From assembly GCA_025356075.1 (NCBI GenBank), contig JANXUT010000044.1, positions 86,153 to 150,152 of the forward strand: DNA of 64,000 bases, read 5' to 3'. This document shows, in pieces, positions 1 through 9,393 of this stretch. This DNA comes from Pseudomonadota bacterium. Lineage in GTDB: Bacteria; Pseudomonadota; Gammaproteobacteria; Steroidobacterales; Steroidobacteraceae. Made by a program: the position numbers and the translations under genes. How positions within the stretch are numbered: the stretch's first letter is position 1; each line of letters begins with the position of its first letter. A model generated the notes under the pieces. It did not search any database. It was given only the letters and a program-made list of their open reading frames with translations, and had not been told where the DNA came from.

Positions 1-865
1 CAACCCGTACCGCGGGTGCGAGCACGGCTGCATCTACTGCTTCGCCCGCCCGACGCACGCCTACCTCGACCACTCGCCCGGCCTCGACTTCGAGACGATC
101 CTGTATGCCAAGCCCGATGCCGCGAAGCTGCTCGAGGCGGAGCTCAGGCGCCCGGCCTATCGCCCCGAGGTCATCCACCTCGGCGCCAACACCGATCCTT
201 ACCAGCCGATCGAGCGCGAGCTTGGGATTACCCGCTCGATCCTCCAGAAGGCGCTCGAGTTCGGGCACCCGATCACGGTGCTGACGAAGAGCGCGCTCGT
301 CGAGCGCGACCTCGACATCCTTAGCAAGCTCGCCAGCCGCGGCCTCACGCGCGCGTTCGTCAGCATCACGACGCTCGACAAGGACCTGAAGCGCACGCTC
401 GAGCCGCGCGCGGCCTCGGCCGCGGCGCGCCTGCGCGCCGTGCGCGCGCTCGTCGACGCCGGCGTTCCGACCGGCGTCATGGTCGCGCCCGTGATACCGC
501 TCGTGACAGACGGCGAGATCGAGGCGATCCTCGAGGCGGCGCGCGATGCCGGGGCGAGCCGCGCGGGCTGGACGCTCCTCAGGCTCCCGCTCGAGGTGAA
601 GGACCTTTTCAAGGAATGGCTCCTCGCGCACCGGCCGCTCGCGGCGGCGCACGTGATGAGTCTCCTCAAGGGCGCCCGCGGCGGGGCCGAGAACGATCCG
701 CGCTTCGGTCACCGCATGCGGGGCGAGGGCGCGTACGCCGAGCTCATCGGCCAGCGATTCAAGACGGCGGCGCGGCGCCTCGGCTTCGAGGAGGGCCGGG
801 CGGCGCCGCTCGACCTCACGCAGTTCCGCCCGCCGCCGCCGGGTGGCCAGCTCGCGCTCTGGTAG
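1..865 (+). CDS. PA0069-family radical SAM protein (5' end outside window)
   Basis: The reading frame is already open at base 2 and ends at TAG 863-865, leaving 287 visible residues. The first visible residues contain the radical SAM cluster motif CEHGCIYC (CX3CX2C), which binds the 4Fe-4S cluster that cleaves S-adenosylmethionine. Following it are an NTDPYQPIE segment and the TIM-barrel-like stretch typical of the PA0069/SplB-like group of radical SAM proteins. The substrate of this group is not established. The missing N-terminal part lies upstream of the window. The next gene converges from the other strand only 14 nt away. I am confident of the family and not of any specific reaction. Confidence 0.88.
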   Translation, partial: NPYRGCEHGCIYCFARPTHAYLDHSPGLDFETILYAKPDAAKLLEAELRRPAYRPEVIHLGANTDPYQPIERELGITRSILQKALEFGHPITVLTKSALVERDLDILSKLASRGLTRAFVSITTLDKDLKRTLEPRAASAAARLRAVRALVDAGVPTGVMVAPVIPLVTDGEIEAILEAARDAGASRAGWTLLRLPLEVKDLFKEWLLAHRPLAAAHVMSLLKGARGGAENDPRFGHRMRGEGAYAELIGQRFKTAARRLGFEEGRAAPLDLTQFRPPPPGGQLALW

Positions 866-879
866 CGCGAGCTCGGCCT

Positions 880-2205
880 TTAGGTCGGGTTCTCGAGGCT
901 GAACATGCCGGTCTCGTCGTCGTAGGCGAAGACCTCGGCATAGCGCGCCCAGCTGACGAGTGCGCGCAGCGTCTGCTCGGCGGATTCGGGCGACATGTGG
1001 TCCTCGAGCTCGTCGAGGAAGCGGCTCTTCGGCGCCGCGTGGCTCGCGCGCTCATCGAGTACGCGGCGGATGTGGGCGGCGAGCGGCACCTGGCCGAGCA
1101 GGTGACGCGCGAACACGCGCTTGCGCTCATCGCTCGCGGCGTCGGCGAAGGCGAGGCCGTCGGGCGTCAGGCGCAGGTCGCCGCCCTCGACCTCGGCGAA
1201 GCGCAGCATCTGCAGCGACTCCGCGACCGGAAAGAGGTCGTCGATCTCAAGCTGAAGCTCGGAGGCGATTTCCGGCAGGTCCGCCTTGCCCGCGAAGGGC
1301 TGCGCCGCGACCGTCTCGATGAGGCCGGAGAGGAGGTTCGATGAGACCCTCGGCAGCACCGTGTCGATGCCAACCCCGGGCGCCCGCTCGGGACGGGCCG
1401 TCGTGCCGCGGCCGGGCTTGGCGGTCATCTCGACGTAGATCCGCTCGACGAGCGCCGCGAAGGCGGGGTCGAGCCGGTCGCGGGGACGGGGGATCTTGAC
1501 GTCGATGCTGGTCACGATGCGGCCCGGGTTCGTCGCGAACACGAGGATGCGGTCGCTCATCTGCACCGCCTCCTCGATGTTGTGGGTCACGAGGATGACG
1601 CCCTTGATCGGCATCTTGCCGTCGGACCAGAGGTCGAGGAAGTCGGTGCGCAGGTTCTCCGCCGTCAGCACGTCGAGCGCCGAGAACGGCTCGTCCATCA
1701 AGAGGATGTTCGGGTGCACCACGAGCGCGCGGGCGAAGCCGACGCGCTGGCGCATGCCGCCGGAGAGCTCGCGCGGGTAGGCGGACTCGAAGCCGTCGAG
1801 GCCAATGAGGTCGATCGCCGCGAGCGAGCGGCTCCTGATCTCATCGCGCGGCACGTGCAGCGCCTCGAGCCCGAGCGCGACGTTCTCGTACACCGTGAGC
1901 CAGGGAAAGAGCGCGAAGCTCTGGAACACCATCGCGATGCCGGCAGCGGGACCTGCGACGGGCTTGCCTAAATAGCGCACCTCGCCGCCCGAGGGCTCGG
2001 CGAGGCCGGCGATCAGCCTCAGCAGCGTCGACTTGCCCGACCCCGAACGGCCGAGGAGTCCGACGATCTCGCCGGGCGCGACGCTCAAGCTCACGTCATC
2101 GAGCACCAGCAGCTCGCCGCCATCGCCGCGCGGGAAGGTCTTGCGCGCGTGCTCGACGTCGAGGAGCGCGGGGGCGTTCGGAACCGGCTTTAGGTTCGCG
2201 TTCAT
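880..2205 (-). CDS. NitT/TauT-type ABC transporter ATP-binding protein with C-terminal AAA-associated domain
   Basis: 441 residues. The first ~265 residues are an ABC ATPase of the nitrate/sulfonate/taurine importer class: Walker A GRSGSGKST, signature LSGGMRQR, Walker B ILLMDEP, and the switch histidine in VTHNIEEA. The extra ~150 C-terminal residues match the 'AAA-associated' extension seen in a subset of these ATPases. That extension is thought to regulate, but its ligand is unknown. The ATG at 2205 lies 4 nt after the stop of the permease gene, so the two are surely cotranscribed. No periplasmic binding protein is encoded beside them, so the substrate cannot be named from context. Confidence 0.88.
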   Translation of the reverse strand: MNANLKPVPNAPALLDVEHARKTFPRGDGGELLVLDDVSLSVAPGEIVGLLGRSGSGKSTLLRLIAGLAEPSGGEVRYLGKPVAGPAAGIAMVFQSFALFPWLTVYENVALGLEALHVPRDEIRSRSLAAIDLIGLDGFESAYPRELSGGMRQRVGFARALVVHPNILLMDEPFSALDVLTAENLRTDFLDLWSDGKMPIKGVILVTHNIEEAVQMSDRILVFATNPGRIVTSIDVKIPRPRDRLDPAFAALVERIYVEMTAKPGRGTTARPERAPGVGIDTVLPRVSSNLLSGLIETVAAQPFAGKADLPEIASELQLEIDDLFPVAESLQMLRFAEVEGGDLRLTPDGLAFADAASDERKRVFARHLLGQVPLAAHIRRVLDERASHAAPKSRFLDELEDHMSPESAEQTLRALVSWARYAEVFAYDDETGMFSLENPT

Positions 2206-2209
2206 CGGT

Positions 2210-3931
2210 TCAGCTCAGTCGGAACTTGCGTTCCGCATAGTAGTAGAGCGGCCGCCACAGGATGCGATTGATGATGAGCACGAACACGCTCATCGTCACG
2301 ACGCCAAGCGCGATGCGGTGGAAGTCGCCCGCGACGGTCGCATCGGCGATGTAGGCGCCAAGGCCCGCGGCCTCGACGTGCTGCTGGCCCCAGCTTGCGA
2401 CCTCGGCGACGATCGCGGCGTTCCAGGAGCCGCCGGAGGCGGTGAGCGCCCCGGTCACGTAGAACGGGAACACCGCGGGGAGCGCTACTTTCCGCCACCA
2501 GAGCCAGCCGGTAAGACCGAGGTTGGTGGCGACGCTTCGCATCTCGCCCGGGATCGAGGAGGCGCCGGCGATCACGTTGAAGAGGATGTACCACTGGGTG
2601 CCGAGGATCATCAGCGGGGAGAGCCAGATGTTCGGGCTTAAGTTCCACGCGACGATGACCGGCACGACCACCGAGAAGAGCAGGTTCGTCGGGAACGCCG
2701 CCAGGAACTGCGCGACCGGCTGGGCAACGCGTGCGACCCGCGGCTTCAGTCCGATCCACACACCAATCGGCACCCACACGATGCTCGCGAGCGCGATCAG
2801 CACGAAGACCCTGAGCATCGTGATTGCGCCCAAGCCCACCGCAACCCCGATCTCGCCCCAGCTCAGCTGCGTGACGAGTACGTCGCGGATCTCCCACAGC
2901 GCAAGCAGGAGGAGGAGGCCGACCACGCACGTCGCCACGAGGTCGAGGCGCTTGGCGTGCTGCGGGCTCTCGAGGCGCGGCAGCCCGGGAGCGGCGCGGA
3001 ACGCCGCCCCGAGCTTGCGCCAGGTGCGGCGCAGGAACCTGAGGAAGCGCGCCACCAGGATCGACTTGCCGAGCGCATCGAGCACCCACGAGCGCGGCGG
3101 CAGCGCGCCGGGTTCCTGCTCGAAGCGGAACCGGTCGGCCCACGCGACCAGCGGCCGGAAGAGCAGTTGGTCGTAGAGGAGGATGACGATGAGCATCGTC
3201 GCGATCGCGTAGCCGACCGCCTTGAAGTTGCTCTCGGCGCTCGCGAGCGCGATGTAGGCGCCCATGCCGGGGAGCGTCACGGTCTTCGCGCCCACCGTGA
3301 ACGCCTCCGAGGCGACCACGAAGAACCAGCCGCCCGACATCGACATCATCATGTTCCAGACGAGCGGCGGCATCCCGAACGGCACTTCCAGGCGCCAGAA
3401 GCGGGCCCAGGCCGAGAGCCGGAAGCTGCGCGCCGCCTCCTCGAGCTCGACCGGCACGGTCCGCAGGCTCTGGTAGAAGCTGAAGGCCATGTTCCAGGCC
3501 TGGCTCGTGAAGATCCCGAAGATCGCCGCAAACTCGGCGCCCAGCACTCGCCCCGGGGCGAGCGACATGAAGAAGACGAACGTGACCGAGATGAACCCGA
3601 GGATCGGCACCGACTGGAGCACGTCGAGGAGCGGCACGAGAATCCGGCCGGCGCGCGGGCTCTTGGCGGCCCAGGTGGCATAGGTGAACGTGAAGAGGAG
3701 CGACAAGAGCATCGCCGCCAGCATCCTGAGCGTGGAGCGCGCGGCGTACTCCGGCAGGTGGCTCGGGTCGAGCGACACCGGGCTCGCCTCGATCGTCGCG
3801 AGCGGCGCCAGCACCCCGCGGCTCGCGGCCGCGAGGAACACGAGCAGCCCCACGACCAGCAGCAACGCGATTAGATCAAAGCGCGTCGGCGCGCCGCGGT
3901 TCGCGGTACTCCAGGCAGTGGTATTCGGCAT
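2210..3931 (-). CDS. ABC transporter permease, two fused permease domains
   Basis: 573 residues, about twice the usual length of an SsuC/TauC-type permease. Two BPD_transp_1-like membrane domains follow each other, the first around residues 80-260 and the second around residues 370-560, joined by a charged linker near residues 275-320. Each has several hydrophobic helices and an EAA-loop-like segment (ELEEAARSFRLSAWARFW in the first, GEMRSVATNLGLTGWLW in the second). One polypeptide can thus supply the whole transmembrane part of the importer, paired with the ATPase encoded 4 nt downstream. The ATG at 3931 is the first start of the frame and leaves a 108-nt gap to the next gene. The substrate is unknown. 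Confidence 0.87.
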   Translation of the reverse strand: MPNTTAWSTANRGAPTRFDLIALLLVVGLLVFLAAASRGVLAPLATIEASPVSLDPSHLPEYAARSTLRMLAAMLLSLLFTFTYATWAAKSPRAGRILVPLLDVLQSVPILGFISVTFVFFMSLAPGRVLGAEFAAIFGIFTSQAWNMAFSFYQSLRTVPVELEEAARSFRLSAWARFWRLEVPFGMPPLVWNMMMSMSGGWFFVVASEAFTVGAKTVTLPGMGAYIALASAESNFKAVGYAIATMLIVILLYDQLLFRPLVAWADRFRFEQEPGALPPRSWVLDALGKSILVARFLRFLRRTWRKLGAAFRAAPGLPRLESPQHAKRLDLVATCVVGLLLLLALWEIRDVLVTQLSWGEIGVAVGLGAITMLRVFVLIALASIVWVPIGVWIGLKPRVARVAQPVAQFLAAFPTNLLFSVVVPVIVAWNLSPNIWLSPLMILGTQWYILFNVIAGASSIPGEMRSVATNLGLTGWLWWRKVALPAVFPFYVTGALTASGGSWNAAIVAEVASWGQQHVEAAGLGAYIADATVAGDFHRIALGVVTMSVFVLIINRILWRPLYYYAERKFRLS

Positions 3932-4039
3932 GGTGGCGGCGCGTACTAATCGAGGTGGCTCGGTACTGAAACGGCGCCGCAGTCTGACACAATCTGTTTA
4001 CGGCTCAACCCCCGCGAGGCGGATTTCGGGCCCGCGAAT

Positions 4040-5167
4040 CTAGCGCGCGGCCGGCTTCTCGAAGAGGTAGTGCGCGATGAGCCACTCCGTACCGCCCGCG
4101 TAGCCGAAAAGCTCGGCGCAGGCCATGAAGAACACCCGCCAGCGGACGAACCAGCGGCGCGCCCCGTCGGCGCCGTAGGTTTGCGCGAGGATCGGACGGA
4201 TCAGCGCGGCATTCGCGTCCATGTTGGCGAGCCAGTCATTCGCGGTCCGCTCGTAGTGCCGGCCATCCACGTGCCACTCGTGCTTGAGGCGCAGGTCGTC
4301 CTGGAAATGCCCGAGGAGCCCGACGCTCGGCATGAGGCCGCCGGTGAAGAACCAGCGCGCCATCCAGTCCGACTCCGAGCGCACCTCGAACGGGTAGGCG
4401 AACTCGCGGTGCGCGAAGATGTGCACGAAGAGGGTACCCGCCGGCGCCAGCCACCCGCCGATCCGGGCGAGGAGTCGCTGGTAGTTGCGCATGTGCTCGA
4501 ACATCTCGACCGAGACGACACGGTCGAAGACGGTGCCCGAGGGAAACTCGAGCACGTTCGCATCGCAGGTCAGCACCTGGAGGTTCTTGAGGCCGCGCGC
4601 GCGGGCGCGCGCCTCGATGGTGCGGCGCTGGCTGCTTGAGTTCGACACCGCCACGATGCGGGCGTTCGGGTAGCGCTCGGCCGTGTAGAGCGACAGCGAC
4701 CCCCAGCCGCAGCCAAGCTCGAGGATCCGCTCGCCGTCGCTAAGCCTGGCGCGCTGGCAGGTGAGCTCGAGCATGGCTTCCTCGGCCGCGGCGAGCGTCC
4801 CGCCGCCTGCGATCGCGCTGGCGGCGCCGGGTTCGGGCAGCGCGTAGTACGCGCACGAGTACTTGCGGTTGGGGCCAAGCACCAGGTCGAAGAACTCGCT
4901 CGGCAGCTCGTAGTGTTGCTCGTTGGCCTTTGCCGTGTCGATGGCGATGGCGCTAGAGGCGAGCCGGGCGACGAGCGCAGCGTGATGCGCCGATTGCGCT
5001 TCCGGGCCCCCGACCCGCTCCTCGCAGAGCCTTGCGTTGAGCTCGCGGCGGATGCCGGCGCGGATGAGCGCATCGGGGATGAGCCCTGCCTCGAGGAGGC
5101 GAAGCGCGAAGCTCATTCCAGTCCCCCCCTGCGCGGGCGCGACCGAACTCTCCGGGCGCGCGCTCAT
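4040..5167 (-). CDS. SAM-dependent methyltransferase of the cyclopropane-fatty-acyl-phospholipid synthase family
   Basis: 375 residues. The SAM-binding motif ELGCGWGSLSLYTAERYP and the downstream SVEMFEHM segment are those of CFA synthase-like enzymes, which act on the double bonds or other groups of membrane lipids. The start at 5167 is chosen because ATG there overlaps the stop of the DUF1475 gene (ATGA), which indicates translational coupling. The frame stays open further upstream, but only as a shadow of that gene. Members of this short-N-terminus branch are often annotated just as class I methyltransferases, so cyclopropanation is not assured. Confidence 0.87.
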   Translation of the reverse strand: MSARPESSVAPAQGGTGMSFALRLLEAGLIPDALIRAGIRRELNARLCEERVGGPEAQSAHHAALVARLASSAIAIDTAKANEQHYELPSEFFDLVLGPNRKYSCAYYALPEPGAASAIAGGGTLAAAEEAMLELTCQRARLSDGERILELGCGWGSLSLYTAERYPNARIVAVSNSSSQRRTIEARARARGLKNLQVLTCDANVLEFPSGTVFDRVVSVEMFEHMRNYQRLLARIGGWLAPAGTLFVHIFAHREFAYPFEVRSESDWMARWFFTGGLMPSVGLLGHFQDDLRLKHEWHVDGRHYERTANDWLANMDANAALIRPILAQTYGADGARRWFVRWRVFFMACAELFGYAGGTEWLIAHYLFEKPAAR

Positions 5168-5517
5168 CGGCCTGACTCCGCGCGCCGCGTGAGCAACCGC
5201 TCGATCGGTTCGCCGGGCCCAAGGCGCGCAAGTTCCCGCAGCATGAACGCCGACATTGCGATGTTGCCGAGGAGCATGATCGCGATGAACCAGAGGACGC
5301 GCCCGAGCGGGCGCTCCTTGTAGCAGACCCAGGCGTAGAACGTGATGAACCCGGCGTAGGCATCGCACAAGGTCGCGATCGTCCAGCCGCGGTCGGGGCT
5401 CGTGACGAGCCCGCCCCATTCCCACACGCTCTGGTGCGCCGCCGCCCAGCCGGTCACGGCGAGCATGAGGGCGAGGATCGCGCCAAAGAGGAGCTTCAAG
5501 CCTGGCTGCGTCGACAT
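5164..5517 (-). CDS. DUF1475 family membrane protein
   Basis: 117 residues with three hydrophobic segments (about residues 6-24, 46-62 and 72-92), typical of the small membrane proteins grouped as DUF1475. The ATG at 5517 is preferred over an upstream in-frame start because GGAG sits 7 nt before it. The stop TGA overlaps the ATG of the CFA-synthase-like gene. The tight coupling suggests the two products act together at the membrane, perhaps as anchor or partner of the lipid methyltransferase. That link is inference; no function is known for the family. Confidence 0.8.
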   Translation of the reverse strand: MSTQPGLKLLFGAILALMLAVTGWAAAHQSVWEWGGLVTSPDRGWTIATLCDAYAGFITFYAWVCYKERPLGRVLWFIAIMLLGNIAMSAFMLRELARLGPGEPIERLLTRRAESGR

Positions 5518-5607
5518 CGGCGATCTCCGGTCACGGGCAGGTCCGAACCCCGCCATGCTGGAGTGATTCGCGGCCGGCCCGTGGGTGGATTCGCCGGGAG
5601 GGCGGAT

Positions 5608-6801
5608 CTAGGGCCGCGGCCGGCCGACCACGGTCGAGCGCTTGCCGAGCACCATCAGCACGAACCCGGCGCAGAGTGCGATGACGGGGTCGGTCAGGGT
5701 CGCCACGTGCTCGCCGGGCGGGCTTGCGAGCTGGGCCACCTCGATCGCCAGCAGCACCGCCGCGACCAGGATACCGGTCAGGAGCGCCCGTCCGCCCGCT
5801 GCGACCAGCAGCCACACGAGCGCGCCGTAGGAAAATGCCTTGCCCGCCAGCAGTGGCAGGTTGAACCCGGTCGTCGTGCCGTGGCTGACGAGGTCGGTGA
5901 AGGGCATCACGTGCAGCTCATAGCGCAGCGAACCGAACGTGAACGGCGCGAGGCCGCGGACGATGAGGCCGGCGAGGAGCGCGAGCGCGAGGAGCCTAAG
6001 CAGCATGACCTCGGGCAGGCGCGCGACGAGCGGCCACAGCACGAGCGCGAGCGCCCCGCCCACGAGCTCGGCATTGCCGGCCGAGTGCGCGAACCACGTG
6101 AACCGCACGATCAGCGTGACGAGTGCGAGGGTGATCATCGCCGGCCACACGAGGCGCGCCCGCGTGAGTGCCCGAAGGAGCGCCCCTGCGATCAGCCAGC
6201 CGAGCGCCTGCATCGCCACCGGCTGCCAGCCGGGCCAGCCGGCGGCCAGGTGGCTCGTCCATTCCTCCGCCCAGCGGCGCGGCACGAGGTGCGGCAACCA
6301 CACGGGCAGGAACGAGCCGAGCCAGGCGAGCAGGAGAGCGGCGCCGACGGGATCGGTCGTGAGCCGCGTGAGGTCGGAGCGCGGCTCGCGCACCTCGCGC
6401 GCGTGAAGTGCGAGCCCCGCTGCCGAGCCGAACAGGGCGCCCGAGGTGTTCATCGCCACGTCCGCGAGCGAGGCGACGCGGGTCACGATGAACCACTGGG
6501 CGACCTCGACGCTGAGCGAGATCGCGAACCCCGCGAGCATCGCGACCGCGACTTTGCGCGCGCCCGCCCAGTGTTCCGGAAGCGTCAGCGCGAGCGCCGC
6601 GCCGAAGGGCGCGTAGAGCAGCACGTTGACGATGAGATCGCCGGGCGGGGAGATGCCCCAGCGCAGCCGCGTGAGGAGCTCAAGCGGTGAATCGAACCCG
6701 ACGTGCCTCAAGTGAAATGGCTGCAGCGAGCCATAGAGCATCAGGCACAGGATGAACCCGAGCAGCCAGCGGGCCGTGCGTGTCGTTGACCAGTCGCTCA
6801 T
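5608..6801 (-). CDS. VanZ-like family integral membrane protein
   Basis: 397 residues with about ten hydrophobic segments. The N-terminal half carries the VanZ-like pattern: an early SLQPFHLR segment, DLIVNVLLYAPFG, then SVEVAQWFIVTRVASLADVAMN with its conserved charged and polar residues in helices. A second VanZ-like repeat seems present near the C terminus (MPFTDLVSHG, LLAIEVAQLASPP). The VanZ domain is associated with teicoplanin resistance in one well-known case, but most members have no known role. The gene stands alone between the DUF1475 unit and the nucleotidase gene, all on the same strand. Confidence 0.78.
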   Translation of the reverse strand: MSDWSTTRTARWLLGFILCLMLYGSLQPFHLRHVGFDSPLELLTRLRWGISPPGDLIVNVLLYAPFGAALALTLPEHWAGARKVAVAMLAGFAISLSVEVAQWFIVTRVASLADVAMNTSGALFGSAAGLALHAREVREPRSDLTRLTTDPVGAALLLAWLGSFLPVWLPHLVPRRWAEEWTSHLAAGWPGWQPVAMQALGWLIAGALLRALTRARLVWPAMITLALVTLIVRFTWFAHSAGNAELVGGALALVLWPLVARLPEVMLLRLLALALLAGLIVRGLAPFTFGSLRYELHVMPFTDLVSHGTTTGFNLPLLAGKAFSYGALVWLLVAAGGRALLTGILVAAVLLAIEVAQLASPPGEHVATLTDPVIALCAGFVLMVLGKRSTVVGRPRP

Positions 6802-6849
6802 CGCGGGGATTCTCGCACGCCCCCGCGGCCCCGACCGGCCAACGAGTCG

Positions 6850-8667
6850 TCAGGATGTCGGCAGGTCGACCCGCTCCATGCGCCCGTCGGCGCTCGCGCT
6901 GACCGGTCCCGGCGCTGCGTGGATGTAGGCCTCGAGCGCGGCGATGTCGGACATCACCTCGCTCGGATCGGTGGCTTCCCCGAGCACCGGGTAGAAATCG
7001 CCGCCGCCGAGCAGGAAGTCGTTGACGGCGACCGTGTAGCGGTGCGCCGGGTCGAGTGGCTGGTTCCTGGCATCCCAGGCCGCGATGACGCGCCGGCCGG
7101 GCGCGCGCCTCAGGTCGAACACGTAGCGAAGGCCCGCCGGGCGCAGGTAGCGGGGGACCGCCTCGTGGTGCCCCGACCACTGCTCCTCGAGGAGCGCGAG
7201 CACCTGGGCGCCCGTCAGCGTGACGCGCACGATCTTGTTGCCGAACGGCCGCACCGAGTAGAGCGTGCCGAAGGTGATCGGCCCCGCCTCGATGTCGCTC
7301 CTGACGCCGCCCGCGTTCACGAACGCGAAGTCGCTGCCCGCCGCGGCACGGTCGGCCTCGGCGACGAGATCCCCGAGCGGCGATTCGCCGGAAGGGGTCT
7401 CGGCGCGGGCGAGCGTTGCCGCGGCGACGCCGACGGGGCGCGCGGCAACCGGTGCGATCGCCTTGCTGGCCGCGGCGACCAGCTTCGAGATGCGCTTCAC
7501 GGGCTCGGCGCCCACGCCGCTGTCGCCGAAGACGAGCGCGATGCGCGCGGACTTCGCGATGACCGTGCCGGTCGCGCGATCAATCGTGAGGTCGATGAGG
7601 CTCATGCCGCTGCCGCCGGAGAGCGCTTGCGTCACGAGGGTGAGCTTGCCGTCCTTGAGCGGCACGAGCACGTTGTTGAGCTTGTGGGTGTGGCCGGCGA
7701 TGATGACGTCGATGCCGCCATCGAGCCCGCGCAGGATGTCGACAAGCCGGCCCTGGACCTCATCGAGCACGAGCGGCGCGACCCATTGGGGCGTGACCGG
7801 CGCCTGCAGGCCCTCGTGGATGAGGAGCAGGATGGTCTTGGCGCCCGCGCTTTTAAGCTTCACGACCTCGGCGTTGATCGCCGGGGCCTCCGGCAGGAAC
7901 TCGAGCTCGGCCACCCGCCCGGCGACGACGAGCCCGGGCGTCTCGGCCGTCACGATGCCGATGATGCCGATCTTGGCACCGTCGAGGTCCACGATCGCCG
8001 AGCCCGGCAGGAGCGGCACGTGGCCCTCGCGCCGTGCGACGTTCGCGGCGAGGTAGGGGAGCTTCGTGCCCCGCCAGTCCTGGCCGAGCACCGGGCCGCC
8101 CGGATCGCTGCCGCCGTAGAGGAGTCGCTCGAGCTCAGGCGTGCCCCGGTCGAACTCGTGGTTGCCGAGGGTTGCGAGCACGTGGCAGCGCGTCCTCGCC
8201 GGACCCGGCGTCGCCGCCCAGCGCGCCGTCAGGCGCGGGCAGTCGCCCTGGTCCTTGGTGAGCTCGTTCAGGAACGCCATCGTCGGCTCATCGCGCAGGA
8301 GCCCGGACACCGGCGGGCTCGCGCCGATCGAGTCACCGGCGAACAGGAGCAGCGTGTGCTTGGAGTCGGCACTCGCGGCGGCGATGTAGGCGGCGAGTAC
8401 GGCGGCACCGCCGAGCTGCCGTGTCTTGCCGCCGAGCTCGCTCGGCCGCGTCAGGAGTTCGCCGTGGAAGTCGTTGATGCCGAGGACGCGGATGAACACG
8501 GGGTCGGTCGCAAGCGCCGGGGCATGCCAGCCGACGACCGCCTGCGTCTCGAGCTCGCGGATGAACTCCTCGTTGGTCTGCGCGCTTGCGCGGCCGCCGG
8601 CGAGGAGAGCCAGGGCGAGCGTCGCGAACGCGCGCGGCAGGCGGGAGTGGGGCGGTCGATCACTCAT
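6850..8667 (-). CDS. Secreted bifunctional metallophosphatase / 5'-nucleotidase
   Basis: 605 residues. After a signal peptide (residues ~8-29, ending around ASAQ) come the metallophosphoesterase motifs in order: NDFHGEL, FAGDSIGASP, LGNHEFDRG, LLIHEG and AGHTHKLNN. The C-terminal 5'-nucleotidase domain follows, with VNAGGVRSDI and a GDFYPVLG-like end. Such enzymes hydrolyse extracellular nucleotides, UDP-sugars or cyclic nucleotides in the periplasm to salvage phosphate and nucleosides. The start at 8667 is chosen because the signal peptide begins there; 21 extra residues would be possible from an upstream start at 8730. It is divergent from the DedA gene. Confidence 0.9.
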   Translation of the reverse strand: MSDRPPHSRLPRAFATLALALLAGGRASAQTNEEFIRELETQAVVGWHAPALATDPVFIRVLGINDFHGELLTRPSELGGKTRQLGGAAVLAAYIAAASADSKHTLLLFAGDSIGASPPVSGLLRDEPTMAFLNELTKDQGDCPRLTARWAATPGPARTRCHVLATLGNHEFDRGTPELERLLYGGSDPGGPVLGQDWRGTKLPYLAANVARREGHVPLLPGSAIVDLDGAKIGIIGIVTAETPGLVVAGRVAELEFLPEAPAINAEVVKLKSAGAKTILLLIHEGLQAPVTPQWVAPLVLDEVQGRLVDILRGLDGGIDVIIAGHTHKLNNVLVPLKDGKLTLVTQALSGGSGMSLIDLTIDRATGTVIAKSARIALVFGDSGVGAEPVKRISKLVAAASKAIAPVAARPVGVAAATLARAETPSGESPLGDLVAEADRAAAGSDFAFVNAGGVRSDIEAGPITFGTLYSVRPFGNKIVRVTLTGAQVLALLEEQWSGHHEAVPRYLRPAGLRYVFDLRRAPGRRVIAAWDARNQPLDPAHRYTVAVNDFLLGGGDFYPVLGEATDPSEVMSDIAALEAYIHAAPGPVSASADGRMERVDLPTS

Positions 8668-8769
8668 GGAATCGAGTCTCCTTGCGCACCGCGGCGGGGG
8701 CCACCGCGATCTGCCTGACCGACGCGTCAATATCCGCTAAGGTGCCGGCGACCCCACGAGGACGCAGGC

Positions 8770-9387
8770 GTGCTCACCGCAATCGTTCAATGGTACCTCG
8801 GCGCCCTGGAAGCAGGCGGCTACTGGCTGGTGGCGCTGCTGATGGCGCTCGAGAGCTCGATCGTGCCGCTGCCGTCCGAGGTCGTCATACCGCCCGCCGC
8901 GCACCTCGCCGTCACGACCGGGCGCATGAGCCTCACCGGCATCGTCATCGCCGGCGCCCTCGGCTCCTGGGTCGGCGCGAGCGCGATGTACTGGGTCGCG
9001 CGTCTGCTCGGCCGGCCGCTCCTCGTGCGGTACGGACGGTACGTGCGCATCACGCCTGCCACCATTGCCGCCGCCGAGGACTGGTCGGCCGAGTTCGGCG
9101 TGTTCGGTGCGTTCGTGGCGCGGTTCCTTCCCGTGATCCGCCACCTCATCGGCATCCCCGCCGGCATCATCAGGATAGGCTTCGGCTGGTACAGCCTCGC
9201 GACGCTCGCAGGCTCCGCGATCTGGACCGCGGTCCTTTGCTACGTCGGCGTGAAGGCGGGCCAGGACCCGGCGCTTCTCGCGGGCGACCTCCACCGGATC
9301 ACGCTGTGGCTCATCGGCGCGATCGCGGTGCTGGGCGCGCTCTATTGGGTGTTCGTCTACCGCTACATGCGAAGCCGCACACGTTGA
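8770..9387 (+). CDS. DedA family membrane protein (VTT domain)
   Basis: 205 residues from a GTG start. It has the conserved DedA features: ESSIVPLPSEVVIPPAA near residue 28, and the RFLPVIRHLIGIPAGI segment with its arginines near residue 118. There are about five membrane helices. DedA proteins are likely proton-driven flippases or transporters of lipid carriers, needed for envelope homeostasis. The gene is divergent from the nucleotidase and convergent with hrpB, ending 6 nt before the hrpB stop. Confidence 0.9.
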   Translation: MLTAIVQWYLGALEAGGYWLVALLMALESSIVPLPSEVVIPPAAHLAVTTGRMSLTGIVIAGALGSWVGASAMYWVARLLGRPLLVRYGRYVRITPATIAAAEDWSAEFGVFGAFVARFLPVIRHLIGIPAGIIRIGFGWYSLATLAGSAIWTAVLCYVGVKAGQDPALLAGDLHRITLWLIGAIAVLGALYWVFVYRYMRSRTR

Positions 9388-9393
9388 CCTCGC

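Noticed and set aside
6919..8718. A 599-codon frame on the plus strand opposite the 5'-nucleotidase
   Set aside because: Low-complexity Arg/Asp/Glu-rich sequence with no motif; a shadow of the nucleotidase gene.
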